This document shows positions 1 through 8,275 of a stretch of DNA of 34,314 bases, one piece after another. A program made the position numbers and the translations under genes. Position 1 is the stretch's first letter, and every line of letters begins with the position of its first letter. This DNA is from an uncultured Actinomycetes bacterium. GTDB lineage: Bacteria; Actinomycetota; Actinomycetes; Nanopelagicales; Nanopelagicaceae. The stretch is taken from contig CAIXTG010000180.1 in the NCBI GenBank assembly GCA_903922325.1, positions 1 to 34,314 of the forward strand, given 5' to 3'. Below the pieces are notes generated by a model. The model was not told the DNA's origin, ran no database searches, and saw only the letters and a program-made list of their open reading frames with translations.

Positions 1-1
1 A

Positions 2-421
2 CATATTGGCTTAATTCTGGTTTACGCATCGGGTGCATTACCTGCCGCAATTTTTATCATGGCTGGTTTCTTTAGATCACTGCCTGCCGATATTGATAGC
101 GCCGCTCGTATCGATGGGGCTTCTGAATTTCAGCTACTGCGATTAGTTCTAGCGCCATTGGTGCGACCAGGTTTGGCAATCGTGGCGATTTATTCAGCGA
201 TTCCGATCTGGAATGACTTCTTCTTGCCGCTGGTATTCCTACAAAGTCCTGAGAAAAAGACGATTATGCAAGGTCTAACAGTCTTCTTTGGTGAGTATTC
301 CTCGCAATGGGGCGTGCTCTTCGCTGGCCTAACCATGGCGGCATTACCACTGATCATTTTGTACCTGTTGCTCTCGGAACAATTTATTAAGGGACTTACT
401 GCCGGAGCTGTGAAAGGCTAG
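2..421 (+). CDS. Sugar ABC transporter permease, MalG-type (3' part)
   Basis: C-terminal 139 residues of an inner-membrane permease of a binding-protein-dependent carbohydrate ABC importer. The frame is open from base 2, so the true start lies upstream of the window. The cytoplasmic EAA loop that docks on the ATPase is clear (AARIDGAS followed by LAPLVRPG, about codons 34-55). Hydrophobic segments follow (AIVAIYSAIPIW, LFAGLTMAALPLIILYLLL), and the C-terminal tail ends in FIKGLTAGAVKG, typical of CUT1-family MalG-like subunits. The sugar kinase that starts 4 bp downstream suggests import and phosphorylation of the same sugar, perhaps an amino sugar. The substrate cannot be read from this fragment, and the partner permease, binding protein and ATPase are not in the window. 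Family assignment is firm; substrate is unknown. Confidence 0.93.
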   Translation, partial: HIGLILVYASGALPAAIFIMAGFFRSLPADIDSAARIDGASEFQLLRLVLAPLVRPGLAIVAIYSAIPIWNDFFLPLVFLQSPEKKTIMQGLTVFFGEYSSQWGVLFAGLTMAALPLIILYLLLSEQFIKGLTAGAVKG

Positions 422-425
422 GGGT

Positions 426-1304
426 ATGAGCTACTTAGGAATAGACGCTGGTGCGACCGCTACAAAATGGGCTTTATATGACGGTGCACAGATTGTGGCT
501 TCTGGTAAATGTGCGGCAATGGATGGACATATTTACCGAAGCGAATCTGAAAATCGCGTTAACGAGGTTTTGACCGAAATATCGGCGGCAGTAAATGGCG
601 CTGATATCAAAGGTGTATTTGCTGGCATTACTGGCGCTGCCTCTGAAGATAGCGCAACTGATCGGCTAGGCCAGATTTTTCACAATTATTTCCCAAATGC
701 AAAAGTTCGCATCGTCCATGACATTGAGTTAGCGTACTACGCAAACTTTGAAGTTGGCGAAGGAATTTTGCTCTACGCCGGTACCGGTTCGATTGCAATG
801 TATATCGACGATGAAGCTGGCCCAGTTCGCGCCGGTGGCTGGGGATATTTGTTAGGCGATGAAGGTGCGGCATTTTGGATTGGTCGTGAATCAATTCGCT
901 GGGTGTTAGCAGGGCTAGATACTGGTGAAGAAGTTGAACCGGATTCATTGAGTGACGTGATCTTGAAGCAGATTGGTGCCACAAATTGGGATGGCATAAA
1001 AGAATTTGTATATTCCAATGAACGTTCTGAGATCGCAAAACTTGCTGCAACTGTAGGTCACCTCGCAGATTCTGGAAATGCTGATGCACAAGGAATTATT
1101 TACGAGGCAAGTCAGTTCTTAATTGCTTTGGTGCATCAGCTCGATACTCAAATAGATAATGCGCCGCGCATTGTGATAGCCGGGGGAGTCTGCCAAGAAG
1201 GTTCGTTTATGGCGAAAGCTCTTCATTCGTTCTTTAGTGAGCGAATTAGTATTTCTGATTGCGATATCGCTCAGCGTGCAGCTGAATTAGCCCAAGACAT
1301 TTAG
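426..1304 (+). CDS. BadF/BadG/BcrA/BcrD-family sugar kinase, GlcNAc kinase-like
   Basis: ASKHA-fold ATPase of 292 residues in the BadF/N-acetylglucosamine kinase family. Visible motifs are the N-terminal phosphate-1 loop GIDAGATATKWAL (5-17), AGITGAAS (about 66-73), VHDIELAYYA (about 97-106), the second phosphate loop YAGTGSIAMYID (about 116-127), GGWGYLLGDEGAAFWIGRES (the family hallmark for amino-sugar kinases) and the adenosine motif IAGGVCQEGS near the C terminus. The gene starts 4 bp after the ABC permease stop, with a purine-rich AGGGG just upstream, so it is co-transcribed. I infer that it phosphorylates an imported sugar such as N-acetylglucosamine, or a MurK-like cell-wall sugar. The exact substrate is not provable from sequence. 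Its stop codon directly abuts the stop codon of radA on the other strand. Confidence 0.85.
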   Translation: MSYLGIDAGATATKWALYDGAQIVASGKCAAMDGHIYRSESENRVNEVLTEISAAVNGADIKGVFAGITGAASEDSATDRLGQIFHNYFPNAKVRIVHDIELAYYANFEVGEGILLYAGTGSIAMYIDDEAGPVRAGGWGYLLGDEGAAFWIGRESIRWVLAGLDTGEEVEPDSLSDVILKQIGATNWDGIKEFVYSNERSEIAKLAATVGHLADSGNADAQGIIYEASQFLIALVHQLDTQIDNAPRIVIAGGVCQEGSFMAKALHSFFSERISISDCDIAQRAAELAQDI

Positions 1305-2669
1305 CTACTCAGCTATTTTTACGCGCTGCAGCGCTTGATCTAACCTAGAAACTTCGTAAATCTCCATGCCGGCAATTTTCACGTCGGAACCAACTGGCAC
1401 AAGCGCGCGCTTGAAACCTAAGCGATGGGCTTCGGCTAACCGGCGCGATACACCGCTGACTTTGCGGATTTCACCAGCAAGCCCGACTTCGCCAATTGCC
1501 ACTAAATCAGCAGGTAAAGCAAGGGCTTTAGCCGCTGATGCTACGGCTAGCGCAAGTGCTAAATCAGCGGCAGGCTCGGACATTTTCATGCCACCGACTG
1601 TGGCGGCATAGACATCGCGACCACCTATGCGCACATTTGCGCGAAGTTCTAACACTGCAAGCGTCATCGAAGTGCGAGCTGAATCTAGCCCGCTGGTCAC
1701 GCGACGGGCATTTCCGAAATCATTTTCGCGTCCTTGTGAAACTAACGCCTGAATTTCAGCCAAGAGTGGCCGGCGACCTTCGAGCGTAACGGTTACGCAA
1801 GTACCAGGAACTGGTTCGGCATGACGTGAAGTAAATAAACCAGTTGGATCGAGAACACTTTCAATGCCAGTATCGCTTAAATCGAAACAACCGACTTCAT
1901 CGCTTGCTCCAAAACGATTCTTTATTGCACGGATTAAACGCAATCGGGAGTGACGTTCGCCTTCGAATTGCAAAACTACATCAACAATATGTTCGAGCAT
2001 GCGCGGGCCAGCAATTGAACCATCTTTAGTTACATGGCCAACTAGCAGCAAAGTAATATCGCGATCTTTACAGATACGAATAAGTGCGCCGGCAACTTCG
2101 CGCACTTGCGTTACGCCACCAGGTGCACCATCGGCAGCACTCGAACCAATAGTTTGAATTGAATCGATAATCAATAGTTGTGGTTTAACTTCATCAATAT
2201 GTGTGATTACAGCGCCTAAATCAGTTTCAGAGGCAAGCCATAACTTTGGATCAATGGCATTAATGCGTTCGGCACGCAAACGAACTTGGGACGCAGATTC
2301 TTCACCACTTATGTAAAGGGCTGGAATATTATTTTTTGCGGTCTGTGCTGCAACTGAAAGCAAGAGGGTTGATTTTCCGACACCAGGTTCGCCAGCTAAT
2401 AAAATTGCGGCTCCGGGAACTAAGCCACCACCTAGTACGCGATCGAGTTCAGATACCCCAGTTGGTTTGGCACTGGCAGCAGATAAATCAACATCACCAA
2501 TTGGAGTTGCTGAATGTGTTACGCGACCAGCAACTAGCGAAAGTTTTTTAGGTGCGGCAATTTCTTCAACGCTGCCCCAAGCCTGACATTCACCGCAGCG
2601 GCCAACCCATTTCTGCGAAGTCCAGCCACATTCGGCGCACTTGAAGGGGTCTTTTTCTACCTTGGCCAT
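1305..2669 (-). CDS. radA: DNA repair protein RadA
   Basis: RadA/Sms, a RecA-related ATPase that processes recombination intermediates and drives branch migration; 454 residues, normal for the family. Domains in order: an N-terminal C4 zinc finger (C11, C14, C25, C28); a RecA-like ATPase with Walker A GEPGVGKS (93-100) and Walker B LLIIDS (165-170); the RadA-specific KNRFG motif (250-254); and a C-terminal Lon-protease-like domain (about 280-450) used for hexamer assembly rather than proteolysis. The start ATG at 2669 fits the zinc-finger position. It is preceded by TAGGGT exactly 6 nt upstream, suggesting a leaderless transcript from its own promoter inside the 16-bp gap after the cysteine-rich gene. 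Its 3' end abuts the sugar kinase with no intergenic base. Confidence 0.97.
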   Translation of the reverse strand: MAKVEKDPFKCAECGWTSQKWVGRCGECQAWGSVEEIAAPKKLSLVAGRVTHSATPIGDVDLSAASAKPTGVSELDRVLGGGLVPGAAILLAGEPGVGKSTLLLSVAAQTAKNNIPALYISGEESASQVRLRAERINAIDPKLWLASETDLGAVITHIDEVKPQLLIIDSIQTIGSSAADGAPGGVTQVREVAGALIRICKDRDITLLLVGHVTKDGSIAGPRMLEHIVDVVLQFEGERHSRLRLIRAIKNRFGASDEVGCFDLSDTGIESVLDPTGLFTSRHAEPVPGTCVTVTLEGRRPLLAEIQALVSQGRENDFGNARRVTSGLDSARTSMTLAVLELRANVRIGGRDVYAATVGGMKMSEPAADLALALAVASAAKALALPADLVAIGEVGLAGEIRKVSGVSRRLAEAHRLGFKRALVPVGSDVKIAGMEIYEVSRLDQALQRVKIAE

Positions 2670-2675
2670 AACTAA

Positions 2676-2681
2676 ACCCTA
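2676..2681 (-). promoter_or_regulatory. -10 box of radA
   Basis: TAGGGT on the minus strand, exactly 6 nt before the radA ATG, in the 16-bp gap after the cysteine-rich gene. It implies a leaderless transcript and a start independent of the upstream gene. No clear -35 is recognised. Confidence 0.55.
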
Positions 2682-2685
2682 GATG

Positions 2686-3510
2686 CTAGGACTGACTTTT
2701 TTCTTTCTGCGCCAACAAAGTTGCTGGATGTTGAATAACGAATAGCGGTAATGAACGTGCTTGCGCCGCTCTAATTCCTTCAACACGTGCATCGCAGAGC
2801 TTGGCCAGAATGTCGTAGGCAGGTTGCCCCATGAGAGCAACTAACTCTGCACGATTAGAGAGATAAACCGGTTGGGTTCCGACATGGGCATCTGAGTTAC
2901 TAGTGCAGTACCAATCAAAATCTTCGCCGCCATCGCCCCAAGCAAGTCGCTCATATTCGCCCAGCACGGTAACTGAATAGGTTCGCTCGCCAACTTCGCG
3001 TGATTCAAAAGATCGACGCATCGGTAATTGCCAACAAACATCTGGCTTAGTATCAACAAAATGTTTATTTTCTTTTTGCGCTAAATGATGTAGTACGCAA
3101 CCAAAAGATCCGGTGAAGCCCGGAGCTTCGTAACCTTTACGGTTTAAGAAGACACAAGATTCTTCAACTACTCGGGTTTTGCGTTCGTTATCTTCATCGG
3201 TCTCAGAAATCTGTAACAAACCACCTGGGGTTTTAGGTTGAGCTTCATCGAAGTACTGCCACATATCTCGAGTTAATAAAGCAGCGGCGCGTTGTGTACG
3301 TGCTTCGTCTTCGGCATCGGAATACATGGCGCCTTCAGTACAGCAGCCATCATTTGGACGATCAGCAAATACACCTTTACAACCATCGCCATAAATACAG
3401 GTCCAGTGTGAAGTTAGCCAAGTGAGATCGCACTTAAAGATCTCTTCGTCATCGTTCGGGTCAATAAACTCGACCCAATCGCGCGCAAAACCTGCTTTAA
3501 CTTCGGACAT
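2686..3510 (-). CDS. Cysteine-rich conserved protein, DUF3109/YkgJ-like
   Basis: A 274-residue soluble protein with ten cysteines (27, 38, 44, 56, 57, 119, 138, 159, 202, 239) and a His pair at 141-142. The spacing C-x(10)-C-x(5)-C-x(11)-CC, followed by a CVFLN segment, GCVLHH and a later DVCWQLPMRR, resembles the YkgJ/DUF3109 class of putative metal- or Fe-S-binding proteins (CxxxCC cluster, then CxFLN and CxxxP motifs). The match is by eye and no biochemical role is established. No signal peptide or membrane segment is visible. It lies 16 bp upstream of radA on the same strand. A TAGGCT box sits 8 nt before the ATG, so I accept the ATG at 3510 as the start. A reductase or oxidase partner is not apparent nearby. 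Confidence 0.75.
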   Translation of the reverse strand: MSEVKAGFARDWVEFIDPNDDEEIFKCDLTWLTSHWTCIYGDGCKGVFADRPNDGCCTEGAMYSDAEDEARTQRAAALLTRDMWQYFDEAQPKTPGGLLQISETDEDNERKTRVVEESCVFLNRKGYEAPGFTGSFGCVLHHLAQKENKHFVDTKPDVCWQLPMRRSFESREVGERTYSVTVLGEYERLAWGDGGEDFDWYCTSNSDAHVGTQPVYLSNRAELVALMGQPAYDILAKLCDARVEGIRAAQARSLPLFVIQHPATLLAQKEKSQS

Positions 3511-3518
3511 AGAGGTTG

Positions 3519-3524
3519 AGCCTA
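3519..3524 (-). promoter_or_regulatory. -10 box of the cysteine-rich gene
   Basis: TAGGCT on the minus strand, 8 nt before the ATG at 3510. A transcript start 6-8 nt downstream would give almost no leader. There is no Shine-Dalgarno. Confidence 0.5.
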
Positions 3525-3559
3525 TGCGTAATTACCAAAAAGCGCACATCGCGAACAGG

Positions 3560-3565
3560 TACGAT
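3560..3565 (+). promoter_or_regulatory. -10 box of proC
   Basis: TACGAT exactly 6 nt before ATG 3572. It helps decide that start over the upstream in-frame ATGs at 3422 and 3524. Confidence 0.58.
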
Positions 3566-3571
3566 TGCGAG

Positions 3572-4363
3572 ATGAAAACCGCGGTAATAGGTGCTGGAAA
3601 TATGGGCGAAGCGTTAATCGCTGGCCTGATTGCATATGGTGAAACCCCTGCCAATATTGCGGTTTGCGAGAAGCGGGCCGAACGCGCAGCTGAACTAACC
3701 AGCCGATATGCAATTTCGATTGCTGAAATTGCAGATAGCGTGCGCGATGCCGACGCTGTTCTCTTAGTCGTTAAGCCACAAGATATGGCCTCAGTTTTAG
3801 CCGAAGTCGGTACCGCAATTAACCCGGCTGCAGTTGTAGTTAGTTTTGCAGCTGGCAAGAAAATAGATTTCATTACTAATAACTTAGGAAAACCTAACTC
3901 GGTTATTCGCGTAATGCCAAATACCGCAACTATGGTTGGTGCCGGCATGGCCGCTATGTCACTTGGCGCGGGCGTAACACCTGCTCAACACAAATTCGTA
4001 GCTGGGTTTCTAGCCAAGTCGGGTCAAGTTGTTGAAGTCGCCGAAGAGTTACAAGATGCCGTTACGGCTACCAGTGGCTCTGGCCCAGCGTATTTCTTTG
4101 CTTTTGTCGAAGCTATGGTTGCAGGCGCAAAAGAACTTGGTTTAAGTTCCGAAGTTGCTACTCAATTAACAGTTCAAACTTTAGTCGGCGCAGCTAAACT
4201 TTTAGCTGAAAGTGGCAAAACCGCAACCGAACTTCGCGAAAATGTAACTAGCCCTAATGGCACCACTGCGGCTGCCTTGAATTCTTTTACCGAAGGCGAG
4301 CTTTCAAAATTAGTCGCAAAGTCAATGAAAGCAGCGCGCGATCGTTCGATCGAATTAGCTTAA
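3572..4363 (+). CDS. proC: Pyrroline-5-carboxylate reductase
   Basis: Catalyses the last step of proline synthesis, the NAD(P)H-dependent reduction of 1-pyrroline-5-carboxylate; cytoplasmic. At 263 residues it is close to the usual 265-275. The N-terminal Rossmann motif GAGNMGEALIAG starts at residue 7, and the C-terminal domain has the P5CR signature (SGSGPAYFFAFVEAM, then VTSPNGTTAAAL). The reading frame is open further upstream (ATGs at 3422 and 3524). I chose 3572 because the Rossmann strand begins immediately there and because TACGAT lies exactly 6 nt upstream, as at other leaderless starts in this window. The earlier ATGs would run into the divergent cysteine-rich gene. The stop TAA is followed at once by the ATG of the next gene. 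Confidence 0.96.
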   Translation: MKTAVIGAGNMGEALIAGLIAYGETPANIAVCEKRAERAAELTSRYAISIAEIADSVRDADAVLLVVKPQDMASVLAEVGTAINPAAVVVSFAAGKKIDFITNNLGKPNSVIRVMPNTATMVGAGMAAMSLGAGVTPAQHKFVAGFLAKSGQVVEVAEELQDAVTATSGSGPAYFFAFVEAMVAGAKELGLSSEVATQLTVQTLVGAAKLLAESGKTATELRENVTSPNGTTAAALNSFTEGELSKLVAKSMKAARDRSIELA

Positions 4364-5494
4364 ATGTTTCGAAAAATTGCGTTATTACTTAGCGCCTTAC
4401 TAATTGTTTCTAATACTCCGCTAATTGCGGCCCCAGTTGCTCCATTAGCAGTAGTAAAAATGATTCCCGCGGATCAAGATATTGCCGGAATGTTAGTTGG
4501 AGATAGCGCAATCTATTTATTCGGAAATACCCCGACCGGTGGGTATGTAACTGCCCTTAATAAAGATGGTTCGCAGAAATGGTTGCATAGTTTTTCTGAC
4601 TTAAGGGCTTTTACAATTTCAGCTGGCACACTCGATTCCAGTGGAAATATCTGGTTAGCGGGTGCGTCTGCTGCCCCAATCGCAATTGCGGGTGCTGCTA
4701 ACCCATCGCCAACGGCAGCTAATCCAGATGGTGTCGTTATCGGTGATGAAGGCGCAATTCGCCCTGATTTAAATAACTTAACTCTTTGGAAAGTTAGTAG
4801 TGGCGGAACCGGCGCCGGCAGATATGAATTGCCACTTACTGCGCCCGTCTTGCCTACTTCATTAAGTGCTAATAAGAGCGGAATTTCAATAGTTGCATGG
4901 CAATCGGCGGGTTCATTATTTGTAGCGGCGGATTTATCTGGAAAATTTGGAAAACCACTTCGAGTTGGTAAAACAACAACCACATTAGATAAAGTGGTAA
5001 GAAATAGTGACGGCAGCAGCATTCTGCTCGGTAGCAGCACTGAATTATTTTTAGGAAATAAAGCGATTGGCGCTCGTGACGGAGTAATAATCAAAGTTGA
5101 TGCAACGCCCAAAATAGTTCAATCAGTAAGAAGTGGCGAAAAAGGAGCAACACGCAATTGGTCAAGTGCTACGTCTTCACTTTTACTCGGCGGATACCTC
5201 AAGAGCAAAACGACCTCACTTGCCACGATAACTAAGTTTGGAACAACCTTAAAACCAACTTGGTCAGTTCGATATAAAGCAACTTCAAGTGCAGTAGTTG
5301 CTATTGGTTCTAGTACAACTTCCTATGCGGCATATGAAAATAGTGGTGCCGGGTCATTAATGACATTTGATAAAAACGGCAAAGTAACGGCAACTAATTC
5401 ATTCCAAGGTCAACCAATTGCAGTGGAATTCAATAAAACTTTTGGTCTTTTTATATACACGGGGGAAAATATCTACAGTTTTATTACAAAATAA
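4364..5494 (+). CDS. Secreted protein, probable beta-propeller-like repeats
   Basis: Not recognised as a named family. The 376 residues begin with a signal peptide (MFRKIALLLSALLIVSNTP, small residues before about position 23). The mature part is rich in Ser, Thr, Gly and Ala and shows repeated strand pairs of the type found in PQQ- or kelch-like propellers, such as AIYLFGNTPTGGYVTALNKD, NIWLAGASA and SSILLGSSTELFLG. The phrase ALNKDGSQKWLHSF is typical of PQQ-like propeller blades. I see no catalytic motif, LPXTG anchor or C-terminal membrane helix, so it is probably exported or loosely bound. It starts at the base after the proC stop (TAAATG), so translation is probably coupled. It ends 1 bp from the stop of the convergent secreted metalloprotease gene. 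Function is unknown. Confidence 0.75.
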   Translation: MFRKIALLLSALLIVSNTPLIAAPVAPLAVVKMIPADQDIAGMLVGDSAIYLFGNTPTGGYVTALNKDGSQKWLHSFSDLRAFTISAGTLDSSGNIWLAGASAAPIAIAGAANPSPTAANPDGVVIGDEGAIRPDLNNLTLWKVSSGGTGAGRYELPLTAPVLPTSLSANKSGISIVAWQSAGSLFVAADLSGKFGKPLRVGKTTTTLDKVVRNSDGSSILLGSSTELFLGNKAIGARDGVIIKVDATPKIVQSVRSGEKGATRNWSSATSSLLLGGYLKSKTTSLATITKFGTTLKPTWSVRYKATSSAVVAIGSSTTSYAAYENSGAGSLMTFDKNGKVTATNSFQGQPIAVEFNKTFGLFIYTGENIYSFITK

Positions 5495-5495
5495 T

Positions 5496-7886
5496 TTAGG
5501 CAGCAATAAAAGCAATACGGCGATCTAGGGCTGCCAGCAAGAATCTTTTCTTATCAACTGTAATCAATATCCCATGTCCTGGTTCAACAGTCTGCAGTGA
5601 AGTAACTAAGCGAATCGGATTATTTGGTAGCGCTAGATTCATAGAACAAAGTCGCATCTCGCAGTTCAAGATTAGCTCACCATTTTCCAAAGATAGCCGC
5701 GCACCTGGAGTGCCGTAGCTATCGAGGGTCGCGGTAGCAATATCTTTGGTTTTTCCGACAAAAGTACTTCTGATCTGATTTGGAACTGGCGCAGAATTCG
5801 TGCCAGCAGCAATCCAGACCATTCGGATTCCAGCCTTTTCAGGCGCAATTGCGACATCAAAACCAGCTACCGGTATCCCATTTTCAGCTTTGTCTAAAGT
5901 TGTGTAGCTCCAACTATCTGGCGAGATACCGCTACGAGTTGCGTATCTAACTTCGCCTGAAGTGATATCTCGCTTTTGATTGATAACTAAGACTGAATCG
6001 TAAATTATGTGTGTAGTCGACTTTGTCACGTAAGCGGCTAAGTGAAAAGCTACATCGCCAGTGCTGCGGTTATCAGTTTTACGATCACCATCAATTAGTT
6101 CATAAGCCCACTTAGTAGTGTTAATTCGTTTCGTTGCCCCTAGCAGAATTCCTTGGCTTTCGTCGCGATAGAAAACTGAGACTCCAGCTGGAGTAATTGC
6201 GCAAGCGCTACTAATGCTTACATCACTCGCGGTACGAACCCGATCTGGAATTTCATAGTTCTGAATTGCAGGACCATTGCCATCAACAACCTCAAAAGTG
6301 AAAGTCTTGCCATCGTATTGGGAATATCGAAGATCGCGATCTACCGAATCAGGATAGAAGATATGCAACTTCTGATTTACGCCTACTCCTGAAGTACAAA
6401 GCGAGATATGCCCAGCAATTTTATTCTTGGTTCGTCCGGCGCTACCACCAGCACCATCAACCGTGGTTTTCTTCCAAACTAAACCATTCCAAGTAGCAAT
6501 CCTTAAAGTACCTCTAACGGCGTCAGTAAAAACAATTATTGGCTTGCCATTAAAAGTAGTACTAGCAATATCTCGGCCATCAGTTGTTAAATCCACCGGC
6601 GCAGTTTTCCAACCGGCTTGTGGAACTATTGATTTAGTAACAGCTTCGGCAGATGTTCCTAGTGCGTTTTGAGCGGTCACAGCAAATGAATAAGGAGTGC
6701 CATTTCTAAGGCCGGTAACAACAATGGGACTACTAGTTCCGCTAACAGTCAGCGATGTCTTTAAGTTCTTTACTGTGTAAGAAGTTACCTGTGCTGCACG
6801 CGCATTTGCTGGGGGATCAAAGGTAATAATCGCGCTTTGATTTCCGATTAGCGCTTCAACATTTCGAGGTGCATCAGGAACGCTCACGGCGAGACCAACT
6901 GGTGGTTTTACGCGCATATCTTCCATCATTGCTAATAAAAGTGGTCCAGGCTGGTGGAAAACTTCACCCGCATCAAGATTTGGCGTCATTACCGCATCTG
7001 GGCCACTCTTTGAATATGTGGCTTCATCTAAGTGGCTGACCGATGAACCTGGTTCATAAATCGTGGGTGTATAGAGTTTTATCTTTTCGCCGCCATTAGC
7101 GCGCTTTCCATTTTCACCAATCCAATAAAGTGGAGCGGTTAGAGTTTTTCCTAACTCCAAAGATGGCGTTGGCATATCAGCTAAACGACGTCCATCGGGA
7201 GTTTGAATGTATGCATCAAACGGAGTTGGTTGATCAATGCTGCCGTATCCAAAGAATTTGTCATAAACATCAGTAGATAAGAAACCTAATCCATGTGCAA
7301 CTTCATGCAAAATTACTGATTGCAAGTCGTATTCAGTCGTACGAGGCTTATCGTCACCACGTTGATTCCAATTAGCCGCTGAGTTAACTTGAATAATTAT
7401 TTCGGGATTGTCTCGATCTAAATCTTTTCCAGCAAGTGAATTGGCAAGTGCCGATGGATACCAAAGTGTCGAATCAGGTGCACCTGTAAAACCGGCGAAA
7501 TAACTTCCGGGCCGAGCGCTACCAAGAACATCGCTATTTGCACTTCGACCCCAGGTGGCTGTCACGGTTACTTCGATGGAAGATTTGAAATTTGCCGCCC
7601 AAGTATCAAGTGCTGCTTGTACTTCAGCGCGAGCCCAAATTGGAAATGAGTTATAGGTAACGGCAAACTTTGAAACCTTTTCTATACTTGCCGAAGGTGC
7701 ACTCTTTGATGTTGTTGAATTGACCGCAGGTGCTGAATTTCCAGCAAAGGTATGGCCCCAAACAGTTGATGGCCTAACTCGAACTTGAGCTTGGGCAGTT
7801 GGAGCGAGTAGGGAAGTTGAAATCAACGCAGCCGAAAGAAGAGCGATGCTTAATTTCGCTCTATTTGTACTGAATCTGCCCCACAT
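5496..7886 (-). CDS. Secreted metalloprotease-like protein with FN3 and propeller-like C-terminus
   Basis: Large exported protein of 796 residues. It has a signal peptide (hydrophobic stretch about 12-28, cleavage likely after TAQA near 33). A metzincin-like region follows, with HEVAHGLGF at 194-202, then SSVSHLDE (His285) and AVMTPNL (Met300, possible Met-turn). Position +10 after the first His is Ser, not the classic His or Asp ligand, so His285 is a candidate third zinc ligand. An FN3 domain lies at about 337-425 (VPDAPRNVEALIG, NGTPYSFAVTAQN). The remainder looks like repeated beta strands, as in propellers (IIVFTDAVRGTLRIATWNG, LHIFYPDSVDRDLRYSQYDG). The TTG at 7895 is rejected because it lies within the likely -10 box TAGCGT; the ATG at 7886 is 8 nt downstream of that box. 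Protease activity is inferred and its target is unknown. Confidence 0.85.
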   Translation of the reverse strand: MWGRFSTNRAKLSIALLSAALISTSLLAPTAQAQVRVRPSTVWGHTFAGNSAPAVNSTTSKSAPSASIEKVSKFAVTYNSFPIWARAEVQAALDTWAANFKSSIEVTVTATWGRSANSDVLGSARPGSYFAGFTGAPDSTLWYPSALANSLAGKDLDRDNPEIIIQVNSAANWNQRGDDKPRTTEYDLQSVILHEVAHGLGFLSTDVYDKFFGYGSIDQPTPFDAYIQTPDGRRLADMPTPSLELGKTLTAPLYWIGENGKRANGGEKIKLYTPTIYEPGSSVSHLDEATYSKSGPDAVMTPNLDAGEVFHQPGPLLLAMMEDMRVKPPVGLAVSVPDAPRNVEALIGNQSAIITFDPPANARAAQVTSYTVKNLKTSLTVSGTSSPIVVTGLRNGTPYSFAVTAQNALGTSAEAVTKSIVPQAGWKTAPVDLTTDGRDIASTTFNGKPIIVFTDAVRGTLRIATWNGLVWKKTTVDGAGGSAGRTKNKIAGHISLCTSGVGVNQKLHIFYPDSVDRDLRYSQYDGKTFTFEVVDGNGPAIQNYEIPDRVRTASDVSISSACAITPAGVSVFYRDESQGILLGATKRINTTKWAYELIDGDRKTDNRSTGDVAFHLAAYVTKSTTHIIYDSVLVINQKRDITSGEVRYATRSGISPDSWSYTTLDKAENGIPVAGFDVAIAPEKAGIRMVWIAAGTNSAPVPNQIRSTFVGKTKDIATATLDSYGTPGARLSLENGELILNCEMRLCSMNLALPNNPIRLVTSLQTVEPGHGILITVDKKRFLLAALDRRIAFIAA

Positions 7887-7894
7887 ATTGCGCA

Positions 7895-7900
7895 ACGCTA
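7895..7900 (-). promoter_or_regulatory. -10 box of the secreted metalloprotease-like gene
   Basis: TAGCGT on the minus strand, 8 nt before ATG 7886. It overlaps the alternative TTG at 7895, which argues against that start. Confidence 0.5.
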
Positions 7901-7921
7901 TCAGGGTGAGATGATTGCCCC

Positions 7922-8275
7922 ATGACCGCCCAGCCTAAAATTTCCCGTGAAAATAACCCTTCGGAATACTCCGAAGTGCTTAATCGGCTGCGCCAAGAAC
8001 CTGCGATTTCTATGCAGAATTCAGCCGGAAATTCTCGACCAGAACCAACGTTAGATGAAGCTCGTGAAGATTTAGCGCGAGCAATTGGCGAAGTTGCCCA
8101 CTCTATTTTTGCCAAGAAATATGGCCCGATGGTTGCCACCGTTACTAAAACCACTGCCGAAGCAGTTCTAAAGGATCTTGAAAAGAACGCCTATCGCGCC
8201 AAGAATGATGCAACTTTGATTGCACAAGAATTAATTGATCGCGCCATTACAAAAAACCGGGGCAAGAAGAAGTGA
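7922..8275 (+). CDS. Small charged helical protein of unknown function
   Basis: I do not recognise this 117-residue protein. The first 45 residues are polar and probably disordered (rich in N, S, P, Q). The rest is predicted helical and charged (LDEAREDLARAIGEVAHSIF, then AEAVLKDLEKNAYRAKNDAT) and ends in the basic tail KNRGKKK, which could bind nucleic acid or acidic partners. There is no signal peptide or membrane segment. It is probably real because it overlaps the following glutaredoxin-like gene by 4 bp (GTGA), has coding-like composition and fills a gap between firm genes. The start ATG at 7922 has only a weak GATGAT 6 nt upstream. An internal ATG (residue 31) is an alternative start near the helical part. 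Confidence 0.65.
   Translation: MTAQPKISRENNPSEYSEVLNRLRQEPAISMQNSAGNSRPEPTLDEAREDLARAIGEVAHSIFAKKYGPMVATVTKTTAEAVLKDLEKNAYRAKNDATLIAQELIDRAITKNRGKKK

Noticed and set aside
3422..3571. Upstream in-frame starts for proC (ATG at 3422 and 3524)
   Set aside because: They overlap the divergent cysteine-rich gene or its promoter and would add residues before the Rossmann strand. TACGAT lies exactly 6 nt before 3572.
4513..5112. Long antisense open frame (199 codons) opposite the secreted protein gene
   Set aside because: It has no start signal, its composition is that of an antisense shadow, and the sense frame has a signal peptide and follows proC directly.
7893..7895. TTG start extending the secreted metalloprotease-like protein by three residues
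   Set aside because: The TTG overlaps the likely -10 box TAGCGT, and the ATG at 7886 still leaves a complete signal peptide.
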